From: Eupeodes corollae
Taxonomy: Eukaryota > Arthropoda > Insecta > Diptera > Syrphidae
Direction: 5' to 3'
DNA length: 64,000 nt
NCBI RefSeq assembly: GCF_945859685.1
Contig: NC_079147.1
Coordinates: 215,887,578 to 215,951,577 of the forward strand
Position numbers and translations under genes: made by a program. Positions within the stretch are counted from its first letter, which is position 1. Every line of letters starts with the position of its first letter. Under the pieces are notes generated by a model that saw only the letters and a program-made list of their open reading frames with translations, was not told the origin of the DNA and searched no databases. Below, one piece after another: positions 22,740-34,854 of the stretch.

Positions 22740-23345
22740 CTCTCTAAGTTCTCTGCCACCAACACAATGTATCGAAAACCAGTGGCAACATTGCCAAGAT
22801 GCAATCAGAGAAGCCGCCTCTGATGTGCTGGGTTTCAAGAAACCACCAACTAGAACACCTGGTTCGATGAGGAATGTCAGCAGGCAAATGCAGCCAAACA
22901 ACAGGCACTCAAAGCAGCGCTGCATAAAAGGACGACAGCCGCTCATGAGCTCTATGAGCAGCAGAGGCAAGAGGAACACCGACTTCTCAGAAGGAAAAAT
23001 AGAGCGCATTAGAAGCGTAGTGTCGAAGATGTTGAGAGGTTTAAAAGCAGGAATGAAGTTTGAAAGTTTTATGAACAGGTGGAACGAAATTTACAAGTTC
23101 ATAAACCTAAAACCTAAGGCTGCAAAGACGAAAGTTGAAACATCATAGTGGAACCGCACTCAATGCTGAGGGTATGGAAGGACCACTTCTGCAGACTGTA
23201 TAACGGCGACGACGAACTGAATTCCGCTGTCAGGCAGGATGATTCATCCAACAAAGACAACGAAAGCCAACAATCCCGTCCTATCGACTTAGACGAAGTA
23301 AAGATTGCCATATCTAAGCTGAAGTCTAATAAAGCCACTGGAGCT
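22740..23345 (+). pseudogene. RTE-A linker between endonuclease and RT
   Basis: The linker is split over frames: PPTQCIENQWQHCQDAIREA, then in the next frame NAAKQQALKAALHKRTTAAH (an Ala/Lys-rich helical part) with EQQRQEEHRLLRRKN, then PHSMLRVWKDHFCRLYNGDD, and PIDLDEVKIAISKLKSNKAT, the beginning of the reverse transcriptase. This segment is missing from copy 2, so the two copies together show the family's full order. Confidence 0.75.
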
Positions 23346-24319
23346 CTTTAATAAACGTTGGAAACAACTAAACAGAACCTTTCGAAATCAAAAAAGGTTT
23401 AAGACACGGTGATGCGCTGTTATGCGATTTTTTTAACATCGAACTTGAAAGAATAGTGCAGAGCTCACACGTCAACACAAGAGGTACTATCTTTTAAAAG
23501 TCTTTCCAATTACTAGCATATGCTGATGACATTTACATAATAGGAAGAACTCAGCGTGATGTCAATGGGGCTTTTGTCAGTATTGAGGCAGAGGCGGCAA
23601 AAATGGGTCTAACGGTTTATAAGGGCAAAACAAAGCACATGCTGTCGTCAAGAAAGGACCTACAGCACTGACGTCTTGGTCAAAACGTCACCATCGACTG
23701 ACATAACTTTGAGGTAGTCAAGGACTTCGTCAACCTAGGCTCCGCTGTAAACGCAGAAAACAACACCAGCGCTGAGATCAAACGAAGAATAACTCTTGCT
23801 TAACGCTGTTTCTTTGGACTAAGAAAGCAGTTGAGTGATAAAGTCCTCTCTCGAAGAACCAAAGTGTTGCAATATAAGATTCTATACGGTGAAGAAGTAT
23901 ATGGACTATGACAAAAGCGGATGAAAGCACCTTTGGTCGGTATCTACACGGTCCCGTATGCATCGTAGAGGAGTGGAGTAGAAGATGGAAAAACGAGCTG
24001 TACGGGCTCGACGTAGACTTAGCCAGAAGGGTAAAAGTCCAACGATTAAGATGGATGGGTCAAGTAGAGCGCATGGAAACCAATGCTCCGGCCCAGAAAG
24101 TATTCGAATCCACACCTACCGAACAGCGCAGTTGAGGAAGACCGCGAATTCGGTAACGCGCACAAGTGGAAAGTGACCTCACCCAACTTGGAGCGCGAAA
24201 CTGGAGACATCTTGCTAGGGACCGAGCTGGCTAGATGGAGAAGTTTGTTGGGTGAGGCCCTTGTTCACACAGGATTGTAGCGCCACCTTAAGTATGTAAG
24301 AACATAAGTAAGATCGACA

Positions 24320-25118
24320 ACCCTTGTTTTATACTTGAAGCTCAGTTTTAAAACATTAAGGATACGGACGTTTCTTATTTTCAAATAATTTTTTAAAAAA
24401 ACTTGAGTCAAAATCAATTCTGAGGACCAAAAGCCTGGTGATATATTGCAGGTATAAAAAGTTTTTATGGGCATCTCATTGGTGGACTAGAATCATTTGA
24501 ATATGATGCGTTTCCAGGTGAAGCGGTAATCTACAACCTACCATCAATTATATCAAAAAAAAGATATAATGGACTCACAAAAAAGTTTTCAAGAATTTAA
24601 CGAGAAAGTTTTTAATAACTTTTGGTGATACTGAAGCTGCAATCTTTGATATCACTGCATTATCAAAAAATTCAGCCTCACCCTGCTACAAATTCTCAGC
24701 AATGATTTAATAATCATGGACGCAACACCACAGGGAACTTCTTCTTTATCATAGCAACTGCTGTTTATAGTGGTCAATATCTAGGCTCAATCAAGAACCA
24801 ATTTTTTGTATACAAAAGACAAACGTCATCATCCACCGCGAATGAAAACGCATGACCAAATTTCAGAGATTATTCAGCAAATGATTATCATCAGCCTAGA
24901 ATGTAGTCTTTCCGCCTGGAAAGTGGAAGAGTCAATCACGGAAAATCAAGAACATATTTGTGGTATTTTTACAAACTTATACAGGAATTCAATAAATCAA
25001 TTTCAAAATTTATATTGCAAATTCAAATGCATAAGGCTGGAATTGGACATCTGTCAGACTAAGTTGTTAAACCAATTTTTTTCAATTGAAAGTCCGACAT
25101 TTAAGAAAATTTATCGCT
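24320..25118. other. No gene recognised; long open frame at its end
   Basis: A 161-codon frame (24806-25291) begins here with no recognisable N-terminal content and runs into a mariner-like transposase piece. Upstream, ITFGDTEAAIFDITALSKNS near 24617-24680 is open but unidentified. Both could be remnants of an unrecognised element. Confidence 0.35.
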
Positions 25119-25119
25119 T

Positions 25120-25790
25120 AACTATCGCACAACGCATGCAAATTGTCAAAACTCACTACAGAAAAGGTTGTTCTGCCACAGTTACACATCATGCTTTAAG
25201 AGAAGATTATAGTTTACATAGTCGTCCAACTACCCAAGCGAAGTCCCAACTGCTGCAAGTCAAAGTGTCGATTCCTATTCGTTTTCATTAATAAGGACTG
25301 TCTTACTGCACATTATGGCGTATTTTGTATTTGGATCTACACTAACATCCATATAAAGTCCACTTGACACAACAACTGAAGCCAGCTGACCATTCACAAC
25401 GTTGTAGATACGTCGAATAGGTGCTTGAACAACTGGCGATGGACGGCAGTTTTTCGAACAAAATTTTCAAGGGACGAAGCACTCTGTAGGGTTCTGTGAA
25501 TCCTCAAGTAATTGAAGAGAGGCTATTACATCCACAAAAAGTCACTTTTAGGTGCGCTCTTTGGTCCGGAGGTGTGATTGGACCTTACTTTTTCGAAACC
25601 GACTTTTTTTGCCTGCTATTGATGTGGTTTTAACAAGACGGTGCCACATGGCACACAATTTCCTGGGTATCTACCGTAATTTCTCGTCATCGCCTCCAAA
25701 ATGAAGCGATTTCACACCGCTGGACTTTTTTTTATCGGGCCACCCAAAAGACCGTCTTTATACAGATGTATATGAGGGTCAAGATTTATC
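25120..25790 (+). mobile_element. Mariner-superfamily transposase remnant
   Basis: The N-terminal helix-turn-helix is visible as LTIAQRMQIVKTHYRKGCSA, then HHALREDYSLHSRPTTQA. Much is lost, then after frameshifts LHPQKVTFRCALWSGGVIGP and YFFET (25521-25600) precede a degraded catalytic middle. Near 25711 TPLDFFLSGHPKDRLYTDVY resembles the usual DLTPLDFFLWG..K...Y motif around the last catalytic residue. It is an IS630/Tc1/mariner relative distinct from the Tc1 copies here. Exact group is not resolved. No terminal repeats were found. Confidence 0.75.
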
Positions 25791-25799
25791 CACTGAAAT

Positions 25800-26395
25800 C
25801 GAGTTGGGCTAGAACTTAGTGTAGAAATTGGCTGTAAGTCTTCTTAATATTATCTGAGAATAAATGTTCCCTAAAATTGAGTTGAGCGTATGAAAAAATA
25901 TTAGAGATGGACAGTTTAGAAAACTATAGAAAAGAAGATAATCATGAAAAAGCGATTTTCACAACTTTTGCCTCTCCATAACAATGCTTAGCACAAAGAG
26001 GAAGCAAAAGTTGTAAAAGTTCTTTAAATCCAAAAAACTAACTAAGAAGTGAGTTTTGTACAAAATACAATTAAATTGAATTGAAGAAAAAAAAAAACTA
26101 ATTGGAAAGCTTGTATTTTGATAAGTATTGGGTGTATAGAAACGCGATAAGGCGATAAACTAGTAAATCAAGCTTTAAAGGTTAAAATCGGCAATAACTG
26201 AAAGAAAACTGACGATTTGACTGACAATAGGATTTTAATCTGAATTGAGGTTGACGCTAAACTGAGCATCCTGGACAAAAGGATAGCACCTTGAAGCTCT
26301 AATCTGGGCAACGAAATAGTATTCACTGGGGCTACTTTCGACTTGGCCCTAAAAAGAAGTTATGTGACTTTATAAGTATGTATGTTACACCCGAT
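25800..26395. other. No gene recognised
   Basis: Non-coding AT-rich DNA. A patch near 26065-26085 ending TTAAATTGAATTGAAG resembles a short retroposon tail but lacks a partner. Confidence 0.35.
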
Positions 26396-26398
26396 ACA

Positions 26399-26545
26399 AT
26401 GTATGAATATTTCAGTGCCTAAATATGTCTCATTATCATTCTAGAGGAGGAACTTATCCAACCCCTCATGAATACGCAACCCTGACTAGTAACTACTCCC
26501 TAAACATGGGAAATCTGCAAATCCGGCTCGAAGGACCAAATGTTT
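26399..26545 (+). repeat. Copia 3' internal fragment
   Basis: It matches 13551-13740 closely: GAATATTTCAGTGCCTAAAT, CTAGAGGAGGAAC, CATGGGAAATCTGCAAATCC and GGCTCGAAGGACCAAATGTT are shared. Relative to the first copy it lacks about 40 bp in the middle. After TGTT the two diverge, which fits the PPT/LTR boundary proposed at 13737. Confidence 0.75.
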
Positions 26546-26549
26546 GGGG

Positions 26550-27385
26550 GACTGGTATATATTTTAAATCACCTCCAAAATAACGCAAATAAAACAATTA
26601 TATTATAATTTTTGAAAATCTCCTTTAGTTGACTGATTTTCCTTTTAACTTTTATAAGACGAAAGACGTCCTTTATTGAATATAAACTTAAGTACCTAGA
26701 ACAAATTATTTTCTTTCTTTTTAGAGTGTTGTTTGGGTGGTGGGGATGTCGAGACCGAGAAAATATAATTTATATGACATTTGACTGCTGAGAAGCCGCC
26801 GCCGTCAGAAAATCATTTTCTGAGTCTCCTAACACCTTAAAGGTGTTAAGGCGATGATTAAGATCAGCTTATACTTGAACCAGTTTTTCGAGTTTTTGTA
26901 ATGTTGCGTTCAAATCTCGAAGTCCAAAACCGTCATAAACGCCTATAAAATAAATTGGATCTGCCGGATTGCTGAAACGGCTCTTGCAGTCCAGGGAAAA
27001 AATATAGTTGACTTAAGGAAAGTGTAGTAGATTTAATTGTTTATAATTTTTTCAAACTTAACTAAAATATGTATATTTTTAGATTTGGCTTTGGCTATAA
27101 TTGAGACATTTATTACTGAAAGAAACTACTCAATAACTTAAGAAAGTGACATAAACACATTTTTCTTTTGTTTTTAACTTTGAGATTTTAAGTTTTTTTT
27201 CTGCTTCTATGGACAAAAAAGTTCTTCTTTAGATTAAAATATACCAATAACAGAAAATAGCTCTGATTTCTGACCATCTTGAGCTCGGCACTTGAGAGCG
27301 GGAACTTGGATTATTAATTAGGCCAACATCATAAGCTACTGAACAAAACATTAGAACTACCGGATTTCACGCATGGTCTAATTTA
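26550..27385. other. No gene recognised; short palindrome at 26831
   Basis: Apart from the 8-bp arms AACACCTT/AAGGTGTT at 26831-26847, I see no structure or coding signal. Confidence 0.4.
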
Positions 27386-27389
27386 CATA

Positions 27390-28676
27390 CAGTACTGTGC
27401 AAAACATTTGCAACTATCACCGCCTGTAAAAAAAACGAAGATTCTTATATATAAAAGTTGTTCTTTTTAGACTTTTTTATGTCACCTTACTGTTCATAAT
27501 CTTAAAGCACTGATCCACAGGCAAATTCTACAAATGCACTTCTTTTACAGAAAACAATAATTATTCTAGCTGTGCAAAACATTTGCTACTAGTGGCCATT
27601 TCTCTTTTCGTCCCACATTGATAACAGATAATCTGATTTATTTTTAGGTTGGTAACTTTATAAGTGTAGCTTGATTTGTTTAGTTAGTTTTCGCCGGGAC
27701 CTTAATCTCTAAAACGATTTTTTAAGATAAAATCTTTTCAAATAAAAAAGTTTGAAAAATGGCGGGAAACAAATATTCATCGGATGAAAAATCCGGAATT
27801 TTGAGTAATTTCAAAGAAGGAGCATTACAAAAAGAAATTTCATAGAATTTTTTCATTCAAAAATCAAATATTTATAGAATCATTAATACTGGAAAAGTGT
27901 TGTGCTGTCATAGAGGAGCAAGGCCTCGAAGCAACACAACAAAAGATGATTGAAAAATAAAAAATTGCTTCCCAAGAAACCCCACGGCATCATCCACGAA
28001 AGCATTAATTGAACTTAGGTTATTATAATACAAAAAAATGTGAAAGCTCGTTAGGCTCTTTCAAAAACTCATCTCAATTGGAGTCCCCAAAAATGAGAAA
28101 CAGTCTTGTTTTCTGAAGAATCAACGTTCGTTATGCACGGATCGGGTAGAAAACAACAAATTAGGAGGGCAAGAGGTAAGAAGTTGATTCCTAAATAGAC
28201 TAAAGGGGCGGCAACCATTGAGGTGGTTCAATTTTGGTCTTGGGCTGCTGACCAAGGAATCGAGCCAATTCGACAAGTGGTGGGCATAATAAAGTCTGAA
28301 GACTGCGTAGACATCTTTTGTAACACCATGCTGCCTTATGCCCACTGGAAAATAATCCCAAACATAATTAGAAGTTGGTTACAAAGTGCATTACAGAAAA
28401 AAAGATTGAGGTTTTAGCATGGCCAGTTTATTCTCTAGTCCTAAGCCCAATAGAGAACCTGTGCGAAATTGTGAAGAGAAGAATTGGGATCAACATTTTT
28501 AAGTACAGAGGCATTGGAATGACATTCTAAAATGGTTATTTATAACCTTATAGCTTCGATGCCCAGAAGATGTACAGAAAAGTTAAGAAAGTTTATTTTG
28601 CAGTTTTAGTTTCTAAACAATTTTTTTAATGAAAAATTTTGCGTAGTTCTAGTTGTAAATGTTTTGCACAGTACTG
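27390..28676 (+). mobile_element. Tc1-like transposon with both termini
   Basis: The left end after TA is CAGTACTGTGCAAAACATTT and the right end (28650-28676) is its inverse, ending TTTTGCACAGTACTG. A direct-repeat copy of the inner part (CTGTGCAAAACATTTGCTAC) is at 27570-27590, giving an IR/DR layout. The length, 1287 bp, fits a Tc1 element with a single-exon transposase. The TA target duplication is kept on the left only; the right flank reads TTTG. The transposase is broken by stops, so the copy is dead. Confidence 0.88.
27759..28520 (+). pseudogene. Tc1 transposase, broken
   Basis: It starts MAGNKYSSDEKSGILSNFKE, followed by the HTH (ALQKEIS, stop, FFIQKSNIYRIINT). The catalytic part reads CFLKN, then VLFSEESTFVMHGSGRK (the first Asp is Glu here). 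EPIRQVVGIIKSEDCVDIFC and NTMLPYAHWKIIPN follow, the second catalytic Asp region (QQDNDPKH) is missing or deleted near 28350-28400, then EVLAWPVYSLVLSPIENLCE (usual SPDLNPIENL) and IVKRRIGIN. Several frameshifts and stops occur. Confidence 0.83.
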
Positions 28677-28679
28677 TTT

Positions 28680-30930
28680 GTAGTTACTGGACAATAAGAT
28701 TATATTCTTAGAAAAATCCATGTGATATATTTTATTTAAGAAATATATACTTTCAAAAAAATGTTCTAAAATTTATAAAAATTGGCTTTCAACTAAAAAG
28801 ATCTGGAACAAGAAATTATATTGAAATCAAACTTTTTTATCACATGTAAAATATTGTTGTCAACTTTTAGTCATTGTTTTTGATTGACAACTTTTTTTTT
28901 ACAAAACACGAAAACTTACAAAAACAACATACACTGATAAGAAATGGTTTTCGACTAAAGTCTTTGAAAAACAAAGAAAGATGTTGACTTCAAATGTTTG
29001 TATCTTACTCAAAAAGTTGTTATTAATGTTAATTTGTTTAAAGTTAAAAAGAAATCAAAAGATGGGTAAGGATGGAAAGTTAACATTGTGGGTGGCATCC
29101 CATACTCTTTTCAAATTTCAAATGATGTTTTTCTGCGTATTGAACAAATTCAACTAAAATAAATTTCGATGGTTTTTGCTTTTCTTTTCAATTCTAAGTC
29201 GAATTAAAATTATTTGAGTTTAAAAGTAAAGCATTGTCACATTCAACCTCTGCTGCAAGGACAATATCTTTAAATATGTTATTTCTAAGTTAACTCACCA
29301 AATTTTATAACAGAATTCATAAGACTTAACTTTCACATTCATTAACATTAGCAAAGGGCTAAGGTAGCTAAGACATTTCTATACTATTAGTTCCCAAACT
29401 TTACGTTATCAAATATCATTATTTACATAGCTCATAATTTTAAAACAACAACAAAAGAAACACAACCACAACTTACAACTCTTCTATGCTGATATGATGA
29501 ATAATATCTATGGGCTGAGCATCTCAATAAAATAGTCTTTTTCATACCCATATAATGTTACATATTTATTGATGTTACGCATATTCTACGAGTATATGGC
29601 CTACCAAACAATGTAATTCTAAAACTTACACTCCCCCCATCCCGCAATCCGATTTCATAAAACTGATATCAAAATCTCTATCGAATACAGGATATCCTGG
29701 GACGCACTTCAACGCCTTAGTATGCAAAAACATGTAAGCTCATTCAATTGCCCATCATATCGTGCCTTGGGCTTGCTTCATATTCTCTTACATATGTATG
29801 GATTCACATATCTACATAGAATATGAATATATGTACAAGGGTATCCTTTTTGATGGGATAGGAAGTCCATAAACAAATGTTGTTTTGTACTTTTGTTGGG
29901 TTCCGTTATACCATTGGAGAAAGTTAACCAAATGGAAAATAACTTATGCATGCAGTCCTGATTGAAAAACAATGAGCAGTGATAAGGACTGAAATTGCTT
30001 TTGGGTAGGTTATGATAGTATAGGTATACAAAGATATTATACAAGTCATATCTACCTATGTAGGTATAAGGTAACTAGCTAGGTATAGGATAGACTTCCT
30101 CTAGGATCCTTTTTTTTAGTCCTCGTTTCTCCCAAGAGTAGCTTTTACTTTTGTGGTTAATATAGAGAGGTGTTCTCTAGTATAACGTTCATTTTCAGTT
30201 TTCAGTCCACGGATACTGCCAGTAGTATGTAGTATTATAAACCTCATCATAATATTCCTCGCATGAAATCATATACTTTTCTCTTGGTTATATTAAGTTG
30301 TTGTTGGGGAGAGAAAGTTAGCATTCCGCCGGATTCACATCATCATCATCATAAGTGTTTAGAGATATGAACAGCAAACTGAGAGTAAAACGGATGCATC
30401 GTGTACAAGCAAATTAACAATTAGGTAGCTTTTTAGATTGAAAGTTTACTCGTTGTTTTTATTTGCAACACAAAATAAAGTCAATATTTGTTAGTCAAAA
30501 AGTTTCTCCATGAAAACTGTCGTTATTAAATAATTTAAAGAAAGTTTAATTTGAGTTTTGACTTTCGGGATGCAATTGAATGCGTCAATAGGTTAGGAAC
30601 GTATTTAGATTTGGTGTGTGGGCTTATGTTCTGTTTCCACTTTCTTAAACTCTTTTTCAAACAACTTGGGGCTGTTGAAAAACTGTTGATGGAACTTTTA
30701 AGGTACAGTTCTCAAAGAAAACTTTAAAACTATTCAAATGCTAGTAGGAAAAAAGGAAAACTCAAGCTTGGACTTGGATTTTTATAAACTAAATAATTGT
30801 AGCATTTTTCTTGGTATTCACCGATCCATGTGAAGACTGACTGTGAATTTTTTGTGGGTGAATGAAAATGGTACAAAAAATTGTATGTTCATTTGCTGAC
30901 ATCATGAAATGATGCCCGTGTTTTAGGTTT
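28680..30930. other. No gene recognised
   Basis: AT-rich DNA. The minus-strand open frame at 29778-30044 shows no family. GTAGGTATA patches lie near 30058-30090, and CATCATCATCATCA-type repeats near 30340. This may be unique host non-coding sequence. Confidence 0.42.
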
Positions 30931-30943
30931 GGGATTAGAATTA

Positions 30944-31234
30944 GTAGTACCCGTGGTTTGATGGTTAGTGCGTTGGACTGTCATCCCTGCCTGTGCCACC
31001 TTAATTTAAAAAAAATTCGCGGGTACTGTCCCTTGCGAGAAATTGACAAATCCTTCAAGAGTAATTCTTGTCATGAAAAAGTGATTTCTCAAATTAGCCG
31101 TTCGGATTCGGCCTTAAATTGTAGGTTCCTTCGATTCCTGACAACAGTACTCACAGACAGGAATGGTTGAGAGTTGTAAGTTACTAGGCCCTGGTTCCCA
31201 ACGGACTGTTGTGCCACCAATTTATTTTGTATTT
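30944..31234 (+). repeat. tRNA-derived SINE copy 1
   Basis: The head CCGTGGTTTGATGGTTAGTG resembles a tRNA A box (TGG..GATGGTTAGTGC); the B box is degraded in this copy. The body includes GAGTAATTCTTGTCATG and CGTTCGGATTCGGC; the 3' end is CCCTGGTTCCCAACGGACTG then GTGCCACC and an A/T tail. The element is flanked by a perfect 10-bp duplication ATTAGAATTA (30934-30943 and 31235-31244). The plus-strand open frame across it is meaningless. Confidence 0.85.
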
Positions 31235-31244
31235 ATTAGAATTA

Positions 31245-31560
31245 TGACTATACACAGAAAAACCTAATAGATGAAAGTTAGTAAGTAAGAAATAAGTGTA
31301 CTGATATAAGACAACGGGCAGGTTTAGGCAACATAGGGGACTTCATTTGTTTTTGAGGTCTCATTAATTTCAAAATTGGAACCTTACTTCAACAAGCCTT
31401 ATACCTGTAGCAAAATAAAGGAAGCATTATTGCCATGTCTAGAACTCGAAAATGCTTTCTTTAAGATTCTTTGGAATGTTATAGGAATGACTGAAGTGAG
31501 AAATCATGGAGAAAGTGTAGCAACTTTAGTAATAAAAAAAGATCATTCGACGTGGAATTC
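31245..31560. other. No gene recognised
   Basis: A 67-codon open frame from 31376 has no family resemblance. It ends at the AAGT-type tail of the minus-strand RTE-B element. Confidence 0.35.
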
Positions 31561-31562
31561 AA

Positions 31563-32400
31563 ACTTACTTACTACTTAGGTTCTTAGACCTGGTATGTCC
31601 GTTGGGAACCCCATAAAGGGTATAGGACCTCTACTTCACCTACGCGCCATCGTGTACAGTTTCTGGAGATGTGTTTCAGCTCCCTCCAATTCTTGCCTAG
31701 TGACGCTGATTCCGCCTCGACTGTCCTGCACCATGTGCTTCTCGGTTGTCCAGCTCCAGCTTCCTTCTTGTGTGAGCGGACACGTTACCTTTTCGAAGCG
31801 TATGCCAAATCCATTGCCACTTACGTCTTCGTATTATAGATTCTATAGGTTCCTGACCCGTCCTGACCCTCTATGAAGGACCATACGGTTTGGCCAGAAA
31901 ATCCTTAGGATTTTACGAAGACATCATTCACGAAGGTTTGCATCTTTCTTGTTATGCCTTTAGTAACGTTCCAAGTGCCACCCATAAAGAAGCACAGATT
32001 CGACATTTGTGCGAAATTGTCGTAGCTTTGTTCTTAAGCTGATAGAGTCATTCCTCTAAATGTTTGAATTCATGCCGAACGCCGCTTTTGTTTTGCCGAA
32101 AAGATACTTCCAGGGTATTGAAAGCTCTCCACTTTTTTCACCGGTTGCGAGAAAATATTTATTTGAGGATGGTCAGCCCCACAACTTCTGCTTCTCTATC
32201 CACACTTGTTATCTTTTGATTGAGATCCATGATCCTATGAAACAGTAAGCAAACATCGTCCGCGTAATTCAACTGCTTAAAATAGGATGTCAAAGTCCGT
32301 TCGGCATCGAGTGTGGCCTCAAGGTGTTCTCTTTCCAGTATGACTTTTGCTACAATTTTGGCAACTGCATGTAGAACGCAACTTTCCTCTCCAGTTTTCG
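31563..32400 (-). mobile_element. RTE-B LINE 3' half
   Basis: On the minus strand: QLNYADDVCLLFHRIMDLNQ (YADD palm) at about 32270-32215, then KVESFQYPGSIFS (usual FKYLGS), and near 31840-31760 IIRRRKWQWIWHTLRKGNVS (usual RR.RWIGHTLRK) followed by NREAHGAGQSRRNQRH and LKHISRNCTRWR-like residues. This is the C-terminal end found in RTE/BovB-like LINEs. The 3' end has AAGTAGTAAGTAAG. It differs from RTE-A in sequence. The GC-rich stretch gives open plus-strand frames that are only shadows. Confidence 0.78.
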
Positions 32401-33006
32401 CACTTTGTAAGATCTCCTTTTTTTGGGAGCTTGACGATAATTTATGATAAACAAAAACCTTAAGACGTCATCATGGAAGAACTTGGATATGTACATAGAA
32501 AGAAAGATAAAAAGAAGTCTCCTCATTTTCCATGTTCGGCTACACAAGCTGCAACTCCTTACTTGCAAAGAACCACAAAACTTGGATATCATCAGGAAAG
32601 AAATCAAAAAAACATTACATTGCATCCTTTCAAATAAATCATCTGCTCTAGAAGATGACAGCGTTCTGAATAATTTCGAGTTGAATTCAGATCATCGAGC
32701 CCAACTGACGAGTAATCACAACAAGGGACAACTTCACAGAACAACAAAGAAAACATTGACAAAGATCCTCACCGATGAAGTCATCTGGAATGTTGATCTA
32801 CTACAAAGATATTAAATACTTGCCTTTCGAAATTAACCAGTTCATAATGTGTAAAACATCATTTAACGATCAATTATAAACAGTCTGCGGAAGGACACAT
32901 TTTTACAACATCAGCAAAGAAACCGCAAAAAACTCCGTAATGAAATGCTAATATACTAAGGAAAAAGTCCCAAAGCATCCGAAAAAGTTAATCTAAAAAC
33001 TCTTAG

Positions 33007-33309
33007 TAAATAAACAAATAATAAATTAGGTGGCGCAACTGTCCATTGAGAACTAGGGCCTGGTAACTTACAACTCTCAACCGTTTCTGTGTACGAGTAC
33101 TGTTGTCAGGAATTGAAGGGACCTACAATTTTGAGCCGAATCCGAACGGTTAATTCAGAAGGCACTTTGACAAGAATTACTCTTGGAGATCTTGTCAATT
33201 CCTGGAGAGGCAGTACCCGTGAAAAAACGTTGGATGACTCAGGCAGGGATTAACCCAAGACCTCTGGCGTGACAGTCCAAAGCACTAACCATCATGCCAC
33301 GGATACTAC
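33007..33309 (-). repeat. tRNA-derived SINE copy 2
   Basis: On the minus strand the head reads TAGTATCCGTGGCATGATGG then TTAGTGCTTTGGACTGTCA; the A box is GGCATGATGGTTAGTGC and the B box GGGTTAATCCC. The body and 3' end (AGGCCCTAGTTCTCAATGG, GCGCCACCT, then AATTTATTATT) match the other copies. It is flanked by ACTCTTAG at 32999-33006 and 33310-33317 (8 bp). Confidence 0.87.
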
Positions 33310-34577
33310 ACTCTTAGGAAAAAATTAAGAAAAAATCACAAGAAAATCTACTATTTTGACAACTTTCATTAAAACTTAAGTAACGAAACAAAATCAGTAA
33401 CAAAACCGATAAAGAGTAACTCATCAACTAATCTAAAATGTTAGCAAGATTCATAACAAAAAAATCAACAAGACAGCAATAAACTTTTAAATCCATTTAT
33501 AAAACTTTCAACTATAGAGTTCTAACAACATCTGATCGGCAAGAAGAACAACAGTTTACAAAATTTCTCAAAAGTAAAGTTGAGTGAAAGATTCAAAATT
33601 TAGAAAGCAAATAATGTAATGATGGAAGGAGTTGAAAGCAGGTTTTGGTCACCGAGGATATCCCAGAACAATAAAAGAACTCCGAAATCATTATCATCCA
33701 TGAAAAAAGGAAAGCCAGGCGATATTGAATGAAAGCAAGTCTAAAATTTAAACAACCCTTTTAGGAAGCTGGGTTCAGAGAGCAGGCAATGTATCACTTT
33801 CAAAAAATGAAGCAAATCATAGAAAAGTCCAAGAAGTGCAATAAAATTCTATATATTGCATTTATTAATTTTTCACCAAAACATTCGATGTTGCTAAGTA
33901 GTTAAGTCTGGCAAGCATTAATTAAAGAAGTTGTGGAACGGAATATTGTTCATATGCTGACAAATATTCACAATGATAAAATTGCATGTAATAGAACAAA
34001 AAGTATTGGCCCATTTATTTATGAAACAAGTAGAAAAAGGCAAGGTAACCCACTTCGACCAGCACTTTTTTAGCAACCTTGGAAGAAATTTTTCGTAACT
34101 TAAAATGAGAGAATGATGGTTTAAAAATTATGCTAAACGAACTTTGTATGAAAATTAAAAAAGCCGGCTTATGGGACAGAAAATCAAAATAATGTCTTAT
34201 GGCATTCACTGTAAAATAAAAATAGATGGTATCACTGTATACCAGTATTACGTGGAAGAGTGTAACTATTTGGCTCAAAAAATATCATACTACAATAACG
34301 AACCACAATACCTTCTTAGTGACATTTGGAATGTAGCGAATCTGCTGGATCTAATCATCTCGATTCAAAAAAAGAAATGAGTTTTTGACTCGACACGGTT
34401 CCCCATACTCAACAAAGGATGGCAAACATGTCAATCCACAAGATTCCTCGAAAATCAACTTCAATGCTGTCAAGGAGCCATGGAAAGATCAATTCTGAAG
34501 GTGTGGTTACCTCGACCACGAAAATAAAAGAACGCAGACGAAATTGGGCACGTACTATTTCGGATGTCAGATGATAG

Positions 34578-34854
34578 CTAATAATAATAAATTTGGCGGC
34601 GCAACAGTCCGTTGAGAACCAGGGCCTAGTGACTTACAACTCTCAACCATTCCTCTGTGCGAATACTGTTGTCAGGGATGATGGGGACCTACAGTTTTAA
34701 GCCCAATCCAAATGGCTAATTTTGAAAAATTAATTTTCATGACCAGAATTACTCTTGGAGAATTTGTCAATTCCTCGCAAGAGGCAGTAGCAGGCAGGGA
34801 TTCAACCCAGGACCTCTGCCATGACAGTCCAAAGCACTAACTATCATGCTACAG
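34578..34854 (-). repeat. tRNA-derived SINE copy 3
   Basis: On the minus strand the head is CTGTAGCATGATAGTTAGTG, with B box GGGTTGAATCCC at the usual distance, body and 3' GCGCCGCCAAATTTATTATT. It has a perfect 12-bp target duplication GTCAGATGATAG (34566-34577 and 34855-34866), so the insertion is fairly young. It sits inside the RTE-C remnant, so RTE-C is older. Confidence 0.9.

Larger units (their letters stand above)
22185..24312 (+). mobile_element. RTE-A LINE copy 1, internal RT deletion
   Basis: This copy has an endonuclease C-terminal half, a long linker and the start of the RT (AISKLKSNKATGA). It then jumps at about 23345 to the post-motif-A region (FRNQKRFKTR.., DALLCDFFNIELERIV in shifted frames), the YADD near 23518 and the C-terminal region. 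Its 3' end is GCGCCACCTTA plus AAGT-like repeats (24279-24312). Compared with copy 3 the part encoding RT motifs 1-A is gone. Proteins of this family are often annotated as CFDP2-like endonuclease-reverse transcriptases; I place it in an RTE-like group. Confidence 0.85.

Noticed and set aside
22608..23009. 133-codon minus-strand frame
   Set aside because: It is antisense to the RTE-A linker, which has recognisable family residues on the plus strand.
30950..31000. tRNA gene
   Set aside because: A and B box-like words are present in the SINE heads, but no cloverleaf with paired acceptor arms can be drawn and the sequence is repeated with a SINE body and tail.
31595..32248. Plus-strand frames of 62-93 codons
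   Set aside because: They are antisense to the RTE-B reverse transcriptase, whose YADD and C-terminal motifs read on the minus strand.
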